Shown piece by piece: positions 35,163 through 45,400 of a stretch of DNA of 64,000 nucleotides; position 1 is the stretch's first letter, and the number at the start of each line of letters is the position of its first letter. Source of the DNA: Oceanobacillus halotolerans (GTDB taxonomy: Bacteria > Bacillota > Bacilli > Bacillales > Amphibacillaceae). The stretch spans positions 463,235 to 527,234 of the forward strand of contig NZ_WIXL01000001.1 of the NCBI RefSeq assembly GCF_010993955.1, in the 5' to 3' direction. Position numbers and translations under genes: made by a program. The notes beneath the pieces were generated by a model. That model made no database searches. It saw nothing but the letters and a program-made list of their open reading frames with translations, and was not told where the DNA came from.

Positions 35163-35523
35163 GGTTACCTCCATATGTGGCATGATTAAGACTTCGTTGT
35201 TTTAGTATGATTAGGTATTGAATTTATATGTAAAATCCAGGAATGGGTTCTAATCAAGTTATTTTTTGGGTTTGTAGAGTAAGAGGCACAAGAATGAGGA
35301 TCAATTATGACTAGTATGAATCCTCAATCCGCTAAATCCAGAAAAGCGGCCTAAAAGGGAGTGAAGAGGTTCCTGATTCCGTTATATGAGCAAAAGCAAC
35401 TAAAAATAGGGGGGAAATGACCGAATAGAGCATATCATGCTAGAAACAGGTATTTATAAGAAATAGCGGAATGAGGACCCTAAAAACTCCATAAGACTTG
35501 GCGACTCCGACTCTAGAAGCAAA
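35163..35523. other. Intergenic region upstream of the GH18/SLH gene
   Basis: About 360 bases that should contain the promoter of the minus-strand GH18 gene. Short words recur (ATAGCGGAATGAGGACC, AAAAGCGGCC), but I see no gene, strong hairpin or known repeat until the terminator at 35524. Confidence 0.4.
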
Positions 35524-35560
35524 AAAGACTATTACCGATTACAAATCGGTAATAGTCTTT
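35524..35560. terminator. Terminator of the secA2-slaP operon
   Basis: AAAGACTATTACCGATT (35524-35540) pairs with AATCGGTAATAGTCTTT (35544-35560). On the minus strand a run of T follows directly, just after the slaP stop codon at 35564. Confidence 0.9.
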
Positions 35561-35563
35561 GTG

Positions 35564-36439
35564 TTATTGTAACGGATATACCTGCCAACGAGATAAGTCA
35601 ATATCTTCTTTCGTAATCATAGAGGTTGGGAAGATAAAGGTCCATGGTTTACTTGTATTAGCTTTCACACTGAAATCTTCTAGCTTAAATCCTCCCTTGG
35701 CCACTTCATCACCACTAGCATCTTTCACACCTAATGGAACTTGCTGTAGGGAGATATTCTTCTCAGAGCCATTGCGGATTAATATCGTCACAACAAGGTC
35801 CCCACTGTCTTTTTGTTTTGCATCTAACCCCATAAAATTCACTTCACCAGGCTTTAATGATGGTGCATTGGAGACAATTTGTTCTAACTTCGTCTTCGTT
35901 TCATCAGCAATCGATTTTTCCCACGATTCCTCTAAATCAAGCTGGTGTTTTTTCTTTAATTCAAATGCTAATGTCCAGTCACGCAATGGTGCATCAGGTT
36001 TTTGTTTAATATCCTCTTTTCCAAACACAAACTTCCAAGGACGTGCACCATTAGCTGGGATATTCCCTAATCTAGCTAGATCAAATTCCTTTTTTGCAAT
36101 AACTTTTTGATCAGATCCTAGTAGTAAGATATTCGTTTTGGCAAATTTGACTGTTTTTGGAACGGTATTGCGTATTAATCCCGTGACGACAATTTGGTTG
36201 TCATTCTGCTTTAAAATTTCCATTCCATAAATTGAAATTTGATTCACCTTTAGATTTGGTGCTTCATTATTATGAAAGGCATAAACATAACGCTCTTCGT
36301 TTGATACGTTCCAATTATCTGGAATGGATAAGGTTGTTTCCATTTCATCTGTCGTTGTCGTGTCTTCTTGATCTAAATACGCTGCTGCATCAACAGCCTC
36401 GTTTTCCTCTTTTTTCTTTTTCTTGGAGAAGTTAAACAT
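35564..36439 (-). CDS. slaP: Accessory Sec system S-layer assembly protein SlaP
   Basis: 291 aa. It matches the SlaP type known beside secA2 in Bacillus: a Lys-rich N-terminus (FNFSKKKKKEEN), an acidic Thr-rich linker, then two tandem SLAP repeats (about 65-165 and 190-290) with the shared pattern GLIRNTVPKTVKFAKTNILL / TILIRNGSEKNISLQQVPLG and PWKFVFGKEDI / PWTFIFPTSMI. In B. anthracis SlaP works with SecA2 to export S-layer proteins. No signal peptide, so it is cytoplasmic or membrane-associated. It starts 20 bases after secA2 ends with its own RBS (AAGGAAG), in one operon closed by the terminator at 35524. Confidence 0.85.
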   Translation of the reverse strand: MFNFSKKKKKEENEAVDAAAYLDQEDTTTTDEMETTLSIPDNWNVSNEERYVYAFHNNEAPNLKVNQISIYGMEILKQNDNQIVVTGLIRNTVPKTVKFAKTNILLLGSDQKVIAKKEFDLARLGNIPANGARPWKFVFGKEDIKQKPDAPLRDWTLAFELKKKHQLDLEESWEKSIADETKTKLEQIVSNAPSLKPGEVNFMGLDAKQKDSGDLVVTILIRNGSEKNISLQQVPLGVKDASGDEVAKGGFKLEDFSVKANTSKPWTFIFPTSMITKEDIDLSRWQVYPLQ

Positions 36440-36459
36440 ACAATCTTCCTTTCCACTGC

Positions 36460-38829
36460 TTAATTCGTACTTTCTTTATCTGCTTTAACTGATTTTTGAA
36501 TAAACCCATTTACCCGTACAGCGAGTTCATATTCCAAATCATGATACATGGCTTCAAACACCTTGTATCCTTCTTTTTGGAAGAGTTCAATTGGATTTTC
36601 TTGCTGATACTGGCGAATGCCAATCCCTTCTTTTAACTGATTCATCGTATTCAAATGCTTTTTCCATAACGTATCGATGACAAACAGGCCAATTCCTTTC
36701 ACGGGTTTCTCTATTTTCTCTTGTTCTTTAAACGAAGTCATGAGTTCGATATGCTCATTTACAGTTGGTTTGATAAACTCTTTCACATCATCTGCTGTTT
36801 CAAACTCGGTTTCCCCAAAGGCAACATCCGACATCAAGATCGTATTTAATTCGTTTTCCAATCGATTTAAATCCCATTCTTCTGGTAAAAGATCGTCATG
36901 ACAGAATGAATCAATAAAAGCATATGGGAGATCCTTTGTATGTTTGATCATAAAGCCAATGGGACTGTCCGTTTCTAATAGTTGATCACGTAATTGATAA
37001 ATTACTTTTCGCTGGTCGTTAATAACCATCTCTAAGTTTAGATTGAAATCACGGAACTGGGATTGGACACCTTCGCTAATTTTTTGTGCTGTTTCCACAA
37101 ATTTCGTCACGTTGGCAGAAGTTATCAGTCCGTCTTTATTAATTTTAAATTTAGGTTTCATCCGTTCTAATTCATCGGCCGCATAGCGGATAAACAGGTA
37201 ATCCTCGAGTGATATGATAAATTGAGTGGAACCAGGATCACCCTGACGAGCAGCACGACCTTTTAGCTGGTTGTCAATTCGGCGACTTTCATTCCGTTCT
37301 GTTCCAATCACATGAAGCCCACCAAGCTCACTAACACCATCTCCGAGCATAATGTCGGTACCACGACCAGCCATATTCGTCGCAATCGTTATTTCCCCTT
37401 TTTGTCCAGCTAAAGCAATTAAGTTTGCCTCTTGTTGCACACTTTTAGCATTTAATAGCTGATAAGGAATCTGTACTTTTGCAAGGTGTTCTGCGACAGC
37501 TTCTGATTGTAAAATGGATGTTGTCCCAATTAAAATAGGCTGTCCTTTTTGGTGGCGTTTTTTGACATCTTCTACAAGATAACGGTATTTTTGCTCCTTA
37601 GTTTCAAAAACCATATCATCGTGGTCCATACGCTGGTTTGGTTTATTGGTTGGAATGGAAATAACGTCCATGCCATAAACAGATCGCAGCTCCGTTTCTT
37701 CTGTTTTTGCTGTCCCCGTCATCCCAGCAAGTGTTGGGTACATACGGTAATAGTTTTGAATCGTAATGGATGCATGTGTTTTATTTTCTTCGGTGATGAC
37801 AAGTCCTTCTTTTGCCTCAATAGCCTGGTGAAGCCCATCACTCAAACTACGACCTTCCATAATACGGCCAGTATTCATATCGACGAGTTTCACTTCACCC
37901 TGTTCGACAATATAATCAACATCACGTTCATACAGCATTCTTGCACGTAATGCTTGTAATAGGGAGTGGAATAATGAGCTATGTTCAAGATCAAATAAAT
38001 TCTCGACGCCGAACACTTTTTCGCATTTATTTAACCCTTTTTCGGTAAAATTAACAACTTTTAATTCCAGATCATAGGTGAAATCTTCATCCTGTTTCAG
38101 GCTTTTGATTACATTGGCACATACCCCATATAACCGATCACTTGGCTTGTCCTTTCCAGCAATAATAAGGGGTGTTTTCGCCTCATCAATGAGCACACTA
38201 TCCACTTCATCCACAATGGCAAAATGATACGGACGTTGTACCTTTTGACGAAGATCCTGGACTGTATTATCTCGTAAAAAGTCAAAACCAAATTCCGTCC
38301 CAACCCCATAGGTAATATCACATTGATAGGCTTGTTGTTTTTCAGTGGTGCCAAGGCCAGGTACATTTAAGCCAACGGAAAGACCGAGGAATTCATGAAT
38401 TTGTCCGATCAATTCCTTATCCCGTCGTGCTAGGTAATCATTGACCGTAATAATATGAACGCCTTTTCCTTCCAATGCGACAAGGTAACTTGGCAAGGAT
38501 GCAACGAGCGTTTTCCCTTCTCCTGTAGCCATTTCAGCGATGTTTCCTTTTAACAGCACAAGGCCACCTAAAAGCTGTACATCAAAATGACGCAATCTTA
38601 AAACACGCTTCGATGCTTCGCGTACTGTTGCAAAGGCTTCGACAGCTAAGTCATGTATCGTTTCTCCATTTTGTAGGCGATCCTTGAATTCGTCGGTTTT
38701 TTGCCGAAGTTCTTCATCTGTAAGCTTGGCATAGTTTATTTCCATTTTATTTATTTTCTGAACGATTTTATCGTAAGGTTTTAATTCCTTTTGTTTTTTT
38801 GCTTCTTGTCGTTTTTGCAAGAATTTCAT
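36460..38829 (-). CDS. secA2: Accessory preprotein translocase ATPase SecA2
   Basis: 789 aa, shorter than housekeeping SecA (about 840) and without the C-terminal SEC-C zinc tail, as expected for SecA2. DEAD motor motifs are Walker A at 103-107 (EMATGEGKTLVA), VDEVDSVLIDEAKTPLI, LAGMTGTAKTEETEL, ATNMAGRGTDIMLG and ERNESRRIDNQLKGRAARQG. A preprotein-crosslinking domain lies between the NBD halves. It powers export of a subset of proteins through SecYEG, in Bacillus mainly SLH-type S-layer proteins, several of which are encoded nearby. AAGGAG lies 9 bases before ATG. It heads the secA2-slaP operon. Confidence 0.93.
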   Translation of the reverse strand: MKFLQKRQEAKKQKELKPYDKIVQKINKMEINYAKLTDEELRQKTDEFKDRLQNGETIHDLAVEAFATVREASKRVLRLRHFDVQLLGGLVLLKGNIAEMATGEGKTLVASLPSYLVALEGKGVHIITVNDYLARRDKELIGQIHEFLGLSVGLNVPGLGTTEKQQAYQCDITYGVGTEFGFDFLRDNTVQDLRQKVQRPYHFAIVDEVDSVLIDEAKTPLIIAGKDKPSDRLYGVCANVIKSLKQDEDFTYDLELKVVNFTEKGLNKCEKVFGVENLFDLEHSSLFHSLLQALRARMLYERDVDYIVEQGEVKLVDMNTGRIMEGRSLSDGLHQAIEAKEGLVITEENKTHASITIQNYYRMYPTLAGMTGTAKTEETELRSVYGMDVISIPTNKPNQRMDHDDMVFETKEQKYRYLVEDVKKRHQKGQPILIGTTSILQSEAVAEHLAKVQIPYQLLNAKSVQQEANLIALAGQKGEITIATNMAGRGTDIMLGDGVSELGGLHVIGTERNESRRIDNQLKGRAARQGDPGSTQFIISLEDYLFIRYAADELERMKPKFKINKDGLITSANVTKFVETAQKISEGVQSQFRDFNLNLEMVINDQRKVIYQLRDQLLETDSPIGFMIKHTKDLPYAFIDSFCHDDLLPEEWDLNRLENELNTILMSDVAFGETEFETADDVKEFIKPTVNEHIELMTSFKEQEKIEKPVKGIGLFVIDTLWKKHLNTMNQLKEGIGIRQYQQENPIELFQKEGYKVFEAMYHDLEYELAVRVNGFIQKSVKADKESTN

Positions 38830-38990
38830 ATATAAAAAGCTCCTTAGCTATAAATAATCATATAGAACTTATTATAACATGAATAAGATTGTGGAAACAT
38901 GTGTAATTATAGGAAAGCAAATTTCACCAAGATCTATTATTTTTTGTAGCTGAGTGTGGAGTGAATTTGTGCTGAATAGGTAGATTTTTT

Positions 38991-39116
38991 GTGAACTTCG
39001 GCCGTTGAATGGTGAACTTCGACCTTTGAATTTTGAACTTGAGCGGAGGAATTGTGAACTTGAGCCGATGGTTGGGAATGTTGAGCCAAAGTAAGGTGCA
39101 CTTAAGCCAACGGGAT
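38991..39116. repeat. Degenerate 21-base tandem repeat, six units
   Basis: Six consecutive 21-base units start at 38991, 39012, 39033, 39054, 39075 and 39096, with consensus near GTGAACTTGAGCCGNNGNATN. They lie in the gap between secA2 and the sugar dehydrogenase gene. The minus strand is open across them and would read as a repeated KFTxxRP peptide, but no RBS or family supports a gene. The rest of 38830-39184 shows nothing else. Confidence 0.75.
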
Positions 39117-39184
39117 TGATGAAGCACTATTATTGGTAGACCACCTTAAATATTGACCGATAGAACTGATCTACTCTCAAAATA

Positions 39185-39217
39185 CAAAAAAAGATCCCTG
39201 CCTGAGCGGGGATCTTT
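39185..39217. terminator. Intrinsic terminator of the sugar dehydrogenase gene
   Basis: AAAGATCCCTGC (39190-39201) pairs with GCGGGGATCTTT (39206-39217). On the minus strand this is followed by a run of seven T. Confidence 0.88.
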
Positions 39218-39218
39218 A

Positions 39219-40535
39219 TTATAAGCTCCAATAGTAATACCCTTTTTCTTCACATTTTTTATGATCCAGGACACTTTTTACATCCACTAGAACTTTTTTG
39301 TTTTCATCTTTATATAAACGGTCTAGCATATCTAGTTCGTAGGTTTCCTTAAATTCTCGATGTGGTACAGCTAGTACAACACAATCTAGGTTATTTAAGT
39401 CCTCTAACGCATTTAGTTTAATGTTAAATTCGCGATAAACCTCATCTGGATCTGCCACTGGATCATGCACAAGCACCTCTACACCAAATTCTTTTAATTC
39501 ATTGATAATATCAATGATCTTCGTATTTCGAACATCTGGCACATTTTCCTTAAAGGTTAGTCCAAATATCGCAACTCTCGCACCATCAATTTCTTGCTTA
39601 GCTTTAATCATCTTCTTGATAATATTGCTTGCTACATATTTGCCCATATCATCGTTGATTTTGCGACCCGACAGGATGATTTGCGAATGGTAGCCTAATT
39701 GTTCGGCTTTATATGTGAAATAGTACGGGTCAACACCAATACAGTGTCCGCCAACCAGTCCAGGGGTAAACTTCAAGAAATTCCACTTTGTTCCAGCAGC
39801 TTCTAGCACGGCTTTTGTGTTAATATCCATTTTATTAAATACCATTGATAGCTCATTCATAAAGGCGATATTGATATCACGCTGAGAGTTTTCGATAACT
39901 TTGGCAGCCTCGGCTACTTTAATCGATTCTGCTTCATGGACCCCTGCCTCAATAATGGAGCCATACACTTGGGAGATTTCTTGAAGTGCTTCGTCATCAG
40001 AACCCGAAACAATTTTAATAATTTTCGTTAATGTATTTACTTTGTCACCAGGGTTAATTCGTTCTGGTGAATAGCCGACCTTAAAGTCTTCACCGAACTT
40101 CAGGCCTGACTCTCTTTCTAGCTCTGGAATACATATTTCTTCAGTTGTTCCTGGATAAACGGTTGATTCATATACCACAATGGAACCCTTCGTTAAGTTT
40201 CGGCCTACAGTAACACTAGCACCAATGACAGGATTTAAATTTGGTGTTTTATCGGTGTTAATTGGTGTAGGAACTGCTACAATATGAAATTTGCAATTCT
40301 TTAATTCCGCTTCATCACTTGTGAGCGTCATTGTCGTATTTTGAACTGCTTCGTTCCCAACTTCATCTGTCACATCGATACCATTGCGGTATTTCTCCAA
40401 TTTTTCTTCATTGACATCAAAACCGACTACATCATAATTTTTCGCAAGTTCAATAGCTAATGGTAATCCCACATAGCCTAAACCAATAACGGAGATTTTT
40501 TCTTTTTTTGCTTTTATCTTTTCAAACAAGCTCAT
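39219..40535 (-). CDS. UDP-N-acetylhexosamine/UDP-hexose 6-dehydrogenase (nucleotide sugar dehydrogenase)
   Basis: 438 aa. N-terminal NAD domain with VIGLGYVGLPLAIELA (about 15-31); STVYPGTTEEICIPELE (124-140); central helix; catalytic Cys265 in GLVGGHCIGVDPYYF; C-terminal UDP-binding domain with GLTFKENVPDVRNT. The length and the VGFDVN / GVDPYYFT details fit the TviB/WbpO/CapL group that oxidises UDP-GalNAc or UDP-GlcNAc to the uronic acid, rather than the Ugd group. The product would be a UDP-uronic acid for surface polysaccharide. RBS GGAAGG at 9 bases. It faces away from galU across a repeat-rich 680-base gap; either gene could feed the glycosyltransferases downstream. Confidence 0.85.
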   Translation of the reverse strand: MSLFEKIKAKKEKISVIGLGYVGLPLAIELAKNYDVVGFDVNEEKLEKYRNGIDVTDEVGNEAVQNTTMTLTSDEAELKNCKFHIVAVPTPINTDKTPNLNPVIGASVTVGRNLTKGSIVVYESTVYPGTTEEICIPELERESGLKFGEDFKVGYSPERINPGDKVNTLTKIIKIVSGSDDEALQEISQVYGSIIEAGVHEAESIKVAEAAKVIENSQRDINIAFMNELSMVFNKMDINTKAVLEAAGTKWNFLKFTPGLVGGHCIGVDPYYFTYKAEQLGYHSQIILSGRKINDDMGKYVASNIIKKMIKAKQEIDGARVAIFGLTFKENVPDVRNTKIIDIINELKEFGVEVLVHDPVADPDEVYREFNIKLNALEDLNNLDCVVLAVPHREFKETYELDMLDRLYKDENKKVLVDVKSVLDHKKCEEKGYYYWSL

Positions 40536-40699
40536 GATTTTTTGCCTTCCTTTTTTACATAAAGTTTCGTCAATAACCTATTCCAAAAATACTATACCTT
40601 TATAGTTTGTTCTTGTATAGCAATAACTATTTAGGTGGATTGATATTAATGCATAGTTAATATGCGTAGTAATTAAAGAAATTGTTTTCCCACCGTTCT

Positions 40700-40837
40700 G
40701 GAAATACACTTCGCTTTCACCAGAGGCATAAATACGACGTCTGTTCAAACTTTTCGTTTTCACAGTGTCTACTTTACCGCGGGCGGCTGGTGAGCCTCCC
40801 AACTCGTTCCTCGTTTAGAGAGTCTTTGTGTATTTCC
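40700..40837 (-). repeat. Interspersed structured repeat, copy R2 (minus orientation)
   Basis: Terminal inverted repeats GGAAATACAC (40700-40709) and GTGTATTTCC (40828-40837). It carries the 57-nt internal segment GAAAGCG...GACACTGTG found also in R5 and R7, but lacks the CAGTCTGAAGACCCC part of the core. It forms an inverted pair with R3 with 53 bases between them. Confidence 0.8.
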
Positions 40838-40890
40838 TCCACTATGTTATGCTATTTTACCTTTTATTAATGTACTATCAAACAAGGCTT

Positions 40891-41019
40891 GATTGGAGCG
40901 TAGGATAGTCGACTCCTGCAGGAAAAGCACGTGTCAGAAGACCCCGCAGGAAGCGGTTTTCTTCCGAGGAGGCTGAGGCCGTGCCTGTGGAAAGCAACTA
41001 TCCGTAGCGGAAATCAATT
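40891..41019 (+). repeat. Interspersed structured repeat, copy R3
   Basis: Core GACTCCTGCAGGAAAAGCACG, AGACCCCGCAGGAAGCGG, GAGGAGGCTGAGGCCGTGCC and TGTGGAAAGC, flanked by complementary GGATAGT (40903-40909) and ACTATCC (40997-41003). The outer flanks GATTGGAGCG and GCGGAAATCAA recur in R5 and R8. Confidence 0.85.
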
Positions 41020-41112
41020 GCGTAATTTTAATGTGCATCATATAAAAATGCGACATTAAAAAAACAACATCGAACATATATCTTATTATACAGATTTTGT
41101 AAAATGATTGCA

Positions 41113-41140
41113 TTGTATAGTGATACCGATTTGCTAGAAT
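41113..41140 (+). promoter_or_regulatory. Candidate sigma-A promoter for galU
   Basis: TTGTAT (41113-41118), a 16-base spacer, and TAGAAT (41135-41140), about 75 bases before the galU start. Modest match. Confidence 0.35.
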
Positions 41141-41215
41141 ACCTCTGTGTGATAAACTTATTCATATACGAATGCTAAACGAAAGCAGACGAAGGCGAAC
41201 GAAGGAGAAAAAACA

Positions 41216-42106
41216 ATGAGTGTAAAAAAAGCTATTATACCAGCAGCTGGGTTAGGGACACGTTTTTTACCAGCGACAAAAGCACAACCAAAGGAAATGC
41301 TTCCAATTGTCGATAAACCTACGATTCAATATATTGTTGAAGAAGCTGTTGCATCTGGAATAGAAGATATCATCATCATTTCTGGACGTGGAAAGCGAGC
41401 AATTGAAGATCATTTTGATATATCGTATGAGCTAGAAGAAACCTTAGCACGAAAAGGAAAAACCGATATGCTGGAGATGGTTCAATCCATCTCAAGGCTT
41501 GCGAATATTCACTACATCAGACAAAAAGAACCAAGAGGGCTCGGACATGCGATTGCCTGTGCACATACCTTTATTGGGGATGAACCATTTGCCGTCTTAT
41601 TAGGGGATGATATTGTCGAATCGGAGGAGCCATGCTTAAAGCAGTTAATTGATGTCCATGATAAGTTCGATTCTTCTGTTGTCGGGGTCCATGATGTACC
41701 ATATGAAGATGTTTCGAAATATGGAATTATTAAGCCGCTATCATCTAAACAATTTACAGACGATGTAACAGCAGTGGAGTCCTTAGTGGAGAAACCACCA
41801 AGACAGGAGGCACCATCTAATTTAGCAATCATGGGCAGATATGTCCTTTCTCCTGAAATATTCTCGATCTTACAACAGCAAGAACCAGGGAAGGATGGGG
41901 AAATTCAATTGACGGATGCGTTGGAAAAATTAAACGAAAAGGAGCAAGTCCTAGCCTATAATTTTACCGGAGAACGATATGATATTGGCGGTAAATTAGG
42001 ATTTGTGCAGGCAACCATTGATTTTGCATTAAATCGGGATGATTTACATGATGATATAAAAGCGTACATGGAGCAGAAATTAGAAGATTTAAATAGTAAG
42101 GGTTGA
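41216..42106 (+). CDS. galU: UTP-glucose-1-phosphate uridylyltransferase GalU/GtaB
   Basis: 296 aa, the standard length. Nucleotidyltransferase fold with [20 protein letters not shown] (UTP-binding loop, about 5-24), [41 protein letters not shown] (metal Asp) and the late [20 protein letters not shown]. It makes UDP-glucose for glycolipids, teichoic acid glucosylation and capsule, and is the precursor step for UDP-glucuronate. GAAGGAG lies before the ATG. It is followed at once by a good terminator, so it is a single-gene transcript. It is separated from the dehydrogenase by the R2/R3 repeat pair. Confidence 0.95.
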   Translation: MSVKKAIIPAAGLGTRFLPATKAQPKEMLPIVDKPTIQYIVEEAVASGIEDIIIISGRGKRAIEDHFDISYELEETLARKGKTDMLEMVQSISRLANIHYIRQKEPRGLGHAIACAHTFIGDEPFAVLLGDDIVESEEPCLKQLIDVHDKFDSSVVGVHDVPYEDVSKYGIIKPLSSKQFTDDVTAVESLVEKPPRQEAPSNLAIMGRYVLSPEIFSILQQQEPGKDGEIQLTDALEKLNEKEQVLAYNFTGERYDIGGKLGFVQATIDFALNRDDLHDDIKAYMEQKLEDLNSKG

Positions 42107-42135
42107 TTTTAGTTCAACAATTAAATACTCATATT

Positions 42136-42169
42136 AAAAGGAATTTGGTCAACATCCAAATTCCTTTTT
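42136..42169 (+). terminator. Intrinsic terminator of galU
   Basis: AAAAGGAATTTGG (42136-42148) pairs with CCAAATTCCTTTT (42156-42168), followed by TCTTTTTAT. Confidence 0.9.
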
Positions 42170-42176
42170 CTTTTTA

Positions 42177-42322
42177 TCCCGCATGTAACGGGCAGTAAGA
42201 CCCCCACTTTAAGATTTCGAGGAGATCCAAGAAAGATAAGTGGGGGATCAAACTGCCCGTAAATGTCCGATTCGTTCAACTAACAATCAGTGGGGGAGGA
42301 AAAGAAACCCCCACTGATTGAA
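42177..42322. repeat. Two strong nested hairpins, possible IS200/IS605-derived or structured RNA element
   Basis: Hairpin 1: ACGGGCAGT (42188-42196) pairs with ACTGCCCGT (42252-42260), and inside it CCCCCACTT (42201-42209) pairs with AAGTGGGGG (42238-42246). Hairpin 2: CAATCAGTGGGGG (42284-42296) pairs with CCCCCACTGATTG (42308-42320). All four stems are perfect. The pattern resembles the subterminal palindromes of IS200/IS605 elements, but no transposase is present; it could also be a leader RNA for the gene at 42483. Confidence 0.6.
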
Positions 42323-42482
42323 GTTTCACTATATTAAGGAATATTTAACTTCAGTTTACAGCTACTTAATCTAGTATCGTTATAGTAGAAATATAGGAAA
42401 TTTTTTAAGAATAGGAGGTGTTTTCCACTAAAATGCTGTAAGAACTAATTATGAAGTGAATCAAAAGGGAGGGGAGATAAAG

Positions 42483-45400
42483 TTGAAAAGGTTCTTAATT
42501 CTATCATTGTTATGTTTATTGGTGATAAGTAATATGTTTAGTCATTTTACAGTTTCTGTTTTAGCTGAGGAACAAACGGATCCGGAACAACAAGAAATAG
42601 ACGCGCAAAAAAGTGAAGGCCAAATGGATGTGGAAGTAGACGCACCCTACATAGTACTTGAGGATTTTGAAGAGGGAATAAGTAGTTGGAAAGTAACTGG
42701 TGCGAGGTATAACACTATTAATGCTTCTATCTCAAACGAGGTAGTACGATTTGGAAACAATGCCTTGAAATTAGACTATGATTTTATCGGAACACAAGGA
42801 ACATCTGGTGTGTATGCCTCCAAGGATACTGAGATTGACATTCCTGGTACCCCTGAAAAAATTGGCATGTGGGTCTATGGTGATGGGAATAAGCATTGGC
42901 TACGACAACAAGTGACTGATGCTAATGGACAAAGCTTTAATATTGATTTCACAAATGATTACCCAAATGGCGTGACATGGGAAGGTTGGAAATATGTAGA
43001 GGCCTCTATTCCGTCGGATTGGGAAGCGCCTTTTCGTATGGATTTACCTGTTCGGTATATGGCAACAAATGATGATGGCAAAACAGCTGATACAATTTAT
43101 ATTGATAATATTCGAGCTATCTATGGTGAATTCGATGAGGATGTTACCAATCCTACCTTATCCAATTTTACTCCTAGTGAAAATGAAATTACCAATACAA
43201 ATCAGCCAGAAATTAGTGCTATAGGAGTAGACGAAGAATCTGGGATTGATGAAGATCGCATTTTTATGAAAATTGACGGGAATGCAGTTACGCCAGAATT
43301 TGATGTGGAAACAGGAAAGGTTTCCTACACCCCTGATACTCCGTTAGCTGAGGGATTACATGAAGCACGGGTAGAAGTATATGATAATGCAGGTAACCAT
43401 AAATTTCATAGCTGGAAATTTGAAATATCTACGGGAGGACCCCAACTTAAATGGGAAGGTCCTGAAGAGGCTTATGCTGGTTCGACTTTTGAATTGGATC
43501 TAATGATGGAAGAAGCAAATACGCTTAGTGGAATGGAAGCTCAATTTTCCTATGATAGTAATTTACTTGAATTGGTGGATGGCGAGGGTGATAAAAGTGG
43601 TATTCAAATTGAAATACCAGAAAAATACGAGAATGCCATTGTTGAAAATACCGTCAATGAGAAAACAGGTGAGATTCATTTAAAGTGGGACAATCTTCAA
43701 GACATATCAAACAGTGACGAAGAAGTATTCGCAACCATGACGTTTCGGCTAGGGTTGGATGCATCAGGGGAAGTTGATTTAGCGATGACGAATGGTTCCT
43801 TAACATATACAGATTCATCGATCGGAACACTGCCGTTTTTTGTAAAACCTTTTCGTGCGCCAATTGAACAACCATTGAAGTTATCGATAGAAGGAAAATC
43901 ATTAAACACACCTAGTAAGATTACTGTAGAAGACCAACAAGGAAATGCTGTTGAAGGAGCAAAAATTAATATACTAAATGATCAAAAGCTCATCAAAGTT
44001 GTGGAACCAACAGATATCTATAAGGGTGGAAGTGGTGTAGCTGGTGAACCATTTAAGAGTGTTGATGTAGGTACATACATGCCAATTGCCAAATATCCGT
44101 ATGATGGTTTTGATTATTATCGAATCTTTATGCCAAATGGGGAGCAACGCTATTATCATGTTCCGAAAGAGGATGTTGAAGAAGTAGAATGGAGTTCTCT
44201 TTTCGAGGAGACAGATCGTAATGGCGAAATGAATACGGATCTGTTAACAATAGCTAGGATACCAATAAAAATCCAGGCCAGTAAAGGTGAGTTGGTGAGT
44301 CAGGTAATGTCTTTTGAAACACTTCCACAACTAGGAACACAAAAGCCAGAAAATATTGTCTTAACTTGGGTGAGCGATCCGAAAACATCTCAGCATTTTA
44401 CATGGAGAACAGGCACGGCGGTTACGGATTCAGTAGTTGAGGTGGTGCCAGAAGGAAACGGATTTGATAGTGAAAAGTTACAGCGTTATACGGGAACTAG
44501 TGAGTTATTTTCAAATGAAGAGGCAGAAATGATGCTTCATTACAGTGAGGCTACTGGATTATCGCCTGGTATGACATATCAGTATCGTGTTGGCGATGGG
44601 ACTGAAGGAAGTTGGAGTGAAGTCGGAACTTTCACTACGGAGTCAGCAGAGGAAGAACCATTTCGGTTTATGTTTGTTACCGATACACAGGCACAAAATA
44701 GAGAGGGATTTGAGTACTGGACAGATTTATATAACCTAAGTTTGGAGAAGTTTCCAGGTACAAACGTTGTTTTACATGGTGGTGACATCGTAGACGAAGG
44801 TAATAACATTTCACAATGGGAATATTTCATGGAAGCTTCTCAGGATGTAACGACGAAATTACCTTTTATGTCTGTGCTTGGTAACCATGAAGTATATGGA
44901 GATGGGGAGAATATCTTTAAAAACTTGTTCCCTTATCCACAAAACGGTCCTTCCGGTAAAGAAGGGTTTGTCTATTCTTTTGATTATGGAAATGCTCGAT
45001 TTCTAATGTTGAACTCAGAATTTGGAATACAAGATATGGAAGAACAACAAGAGTGGTTACGCCAAGAAATAGAAGAGTCTGATAAGCAATGGACGATTGC
45101 TATGTTTCATAGAGCTCCATACTCTAGCAATCCGTTAACAGGGACTGGAGCAACTGCTGAAACGTTTGCGCCTGTATTAGAAGAATTAGGTGTTGACTTA
45201 GTTTTGACGGGACATGATCATGCTTATATGAAATCACATTTAATGAAGGATGGACAACCACATACAGATGGGAATGGCACACAGTATATGATAGGTGGTT
45301 CGGCTGGACCAAAGTTTTATCCTGCTCAAACATATGAATATGTAGATGTATTATTTGATGAAGACACACAGCTGTTCACCTCTTTTCTTATTGATGGTGA

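Noticed and set aside
35559-36110. 183-codon ORF antisense to slaP
   Set aside because: Shadow of slaP without RBS or similarity.
38991-39116. CRISPR array
   Set aside because: Units are contiguous and degenerate with no unique spacers, and no cas genes are present.
38924-39127. Minus-strand ORF with repeated KFT peptides across the 21-base repeats
   Set aside because: The open frame follows from the 21-base period; no RBS or family supports translation.
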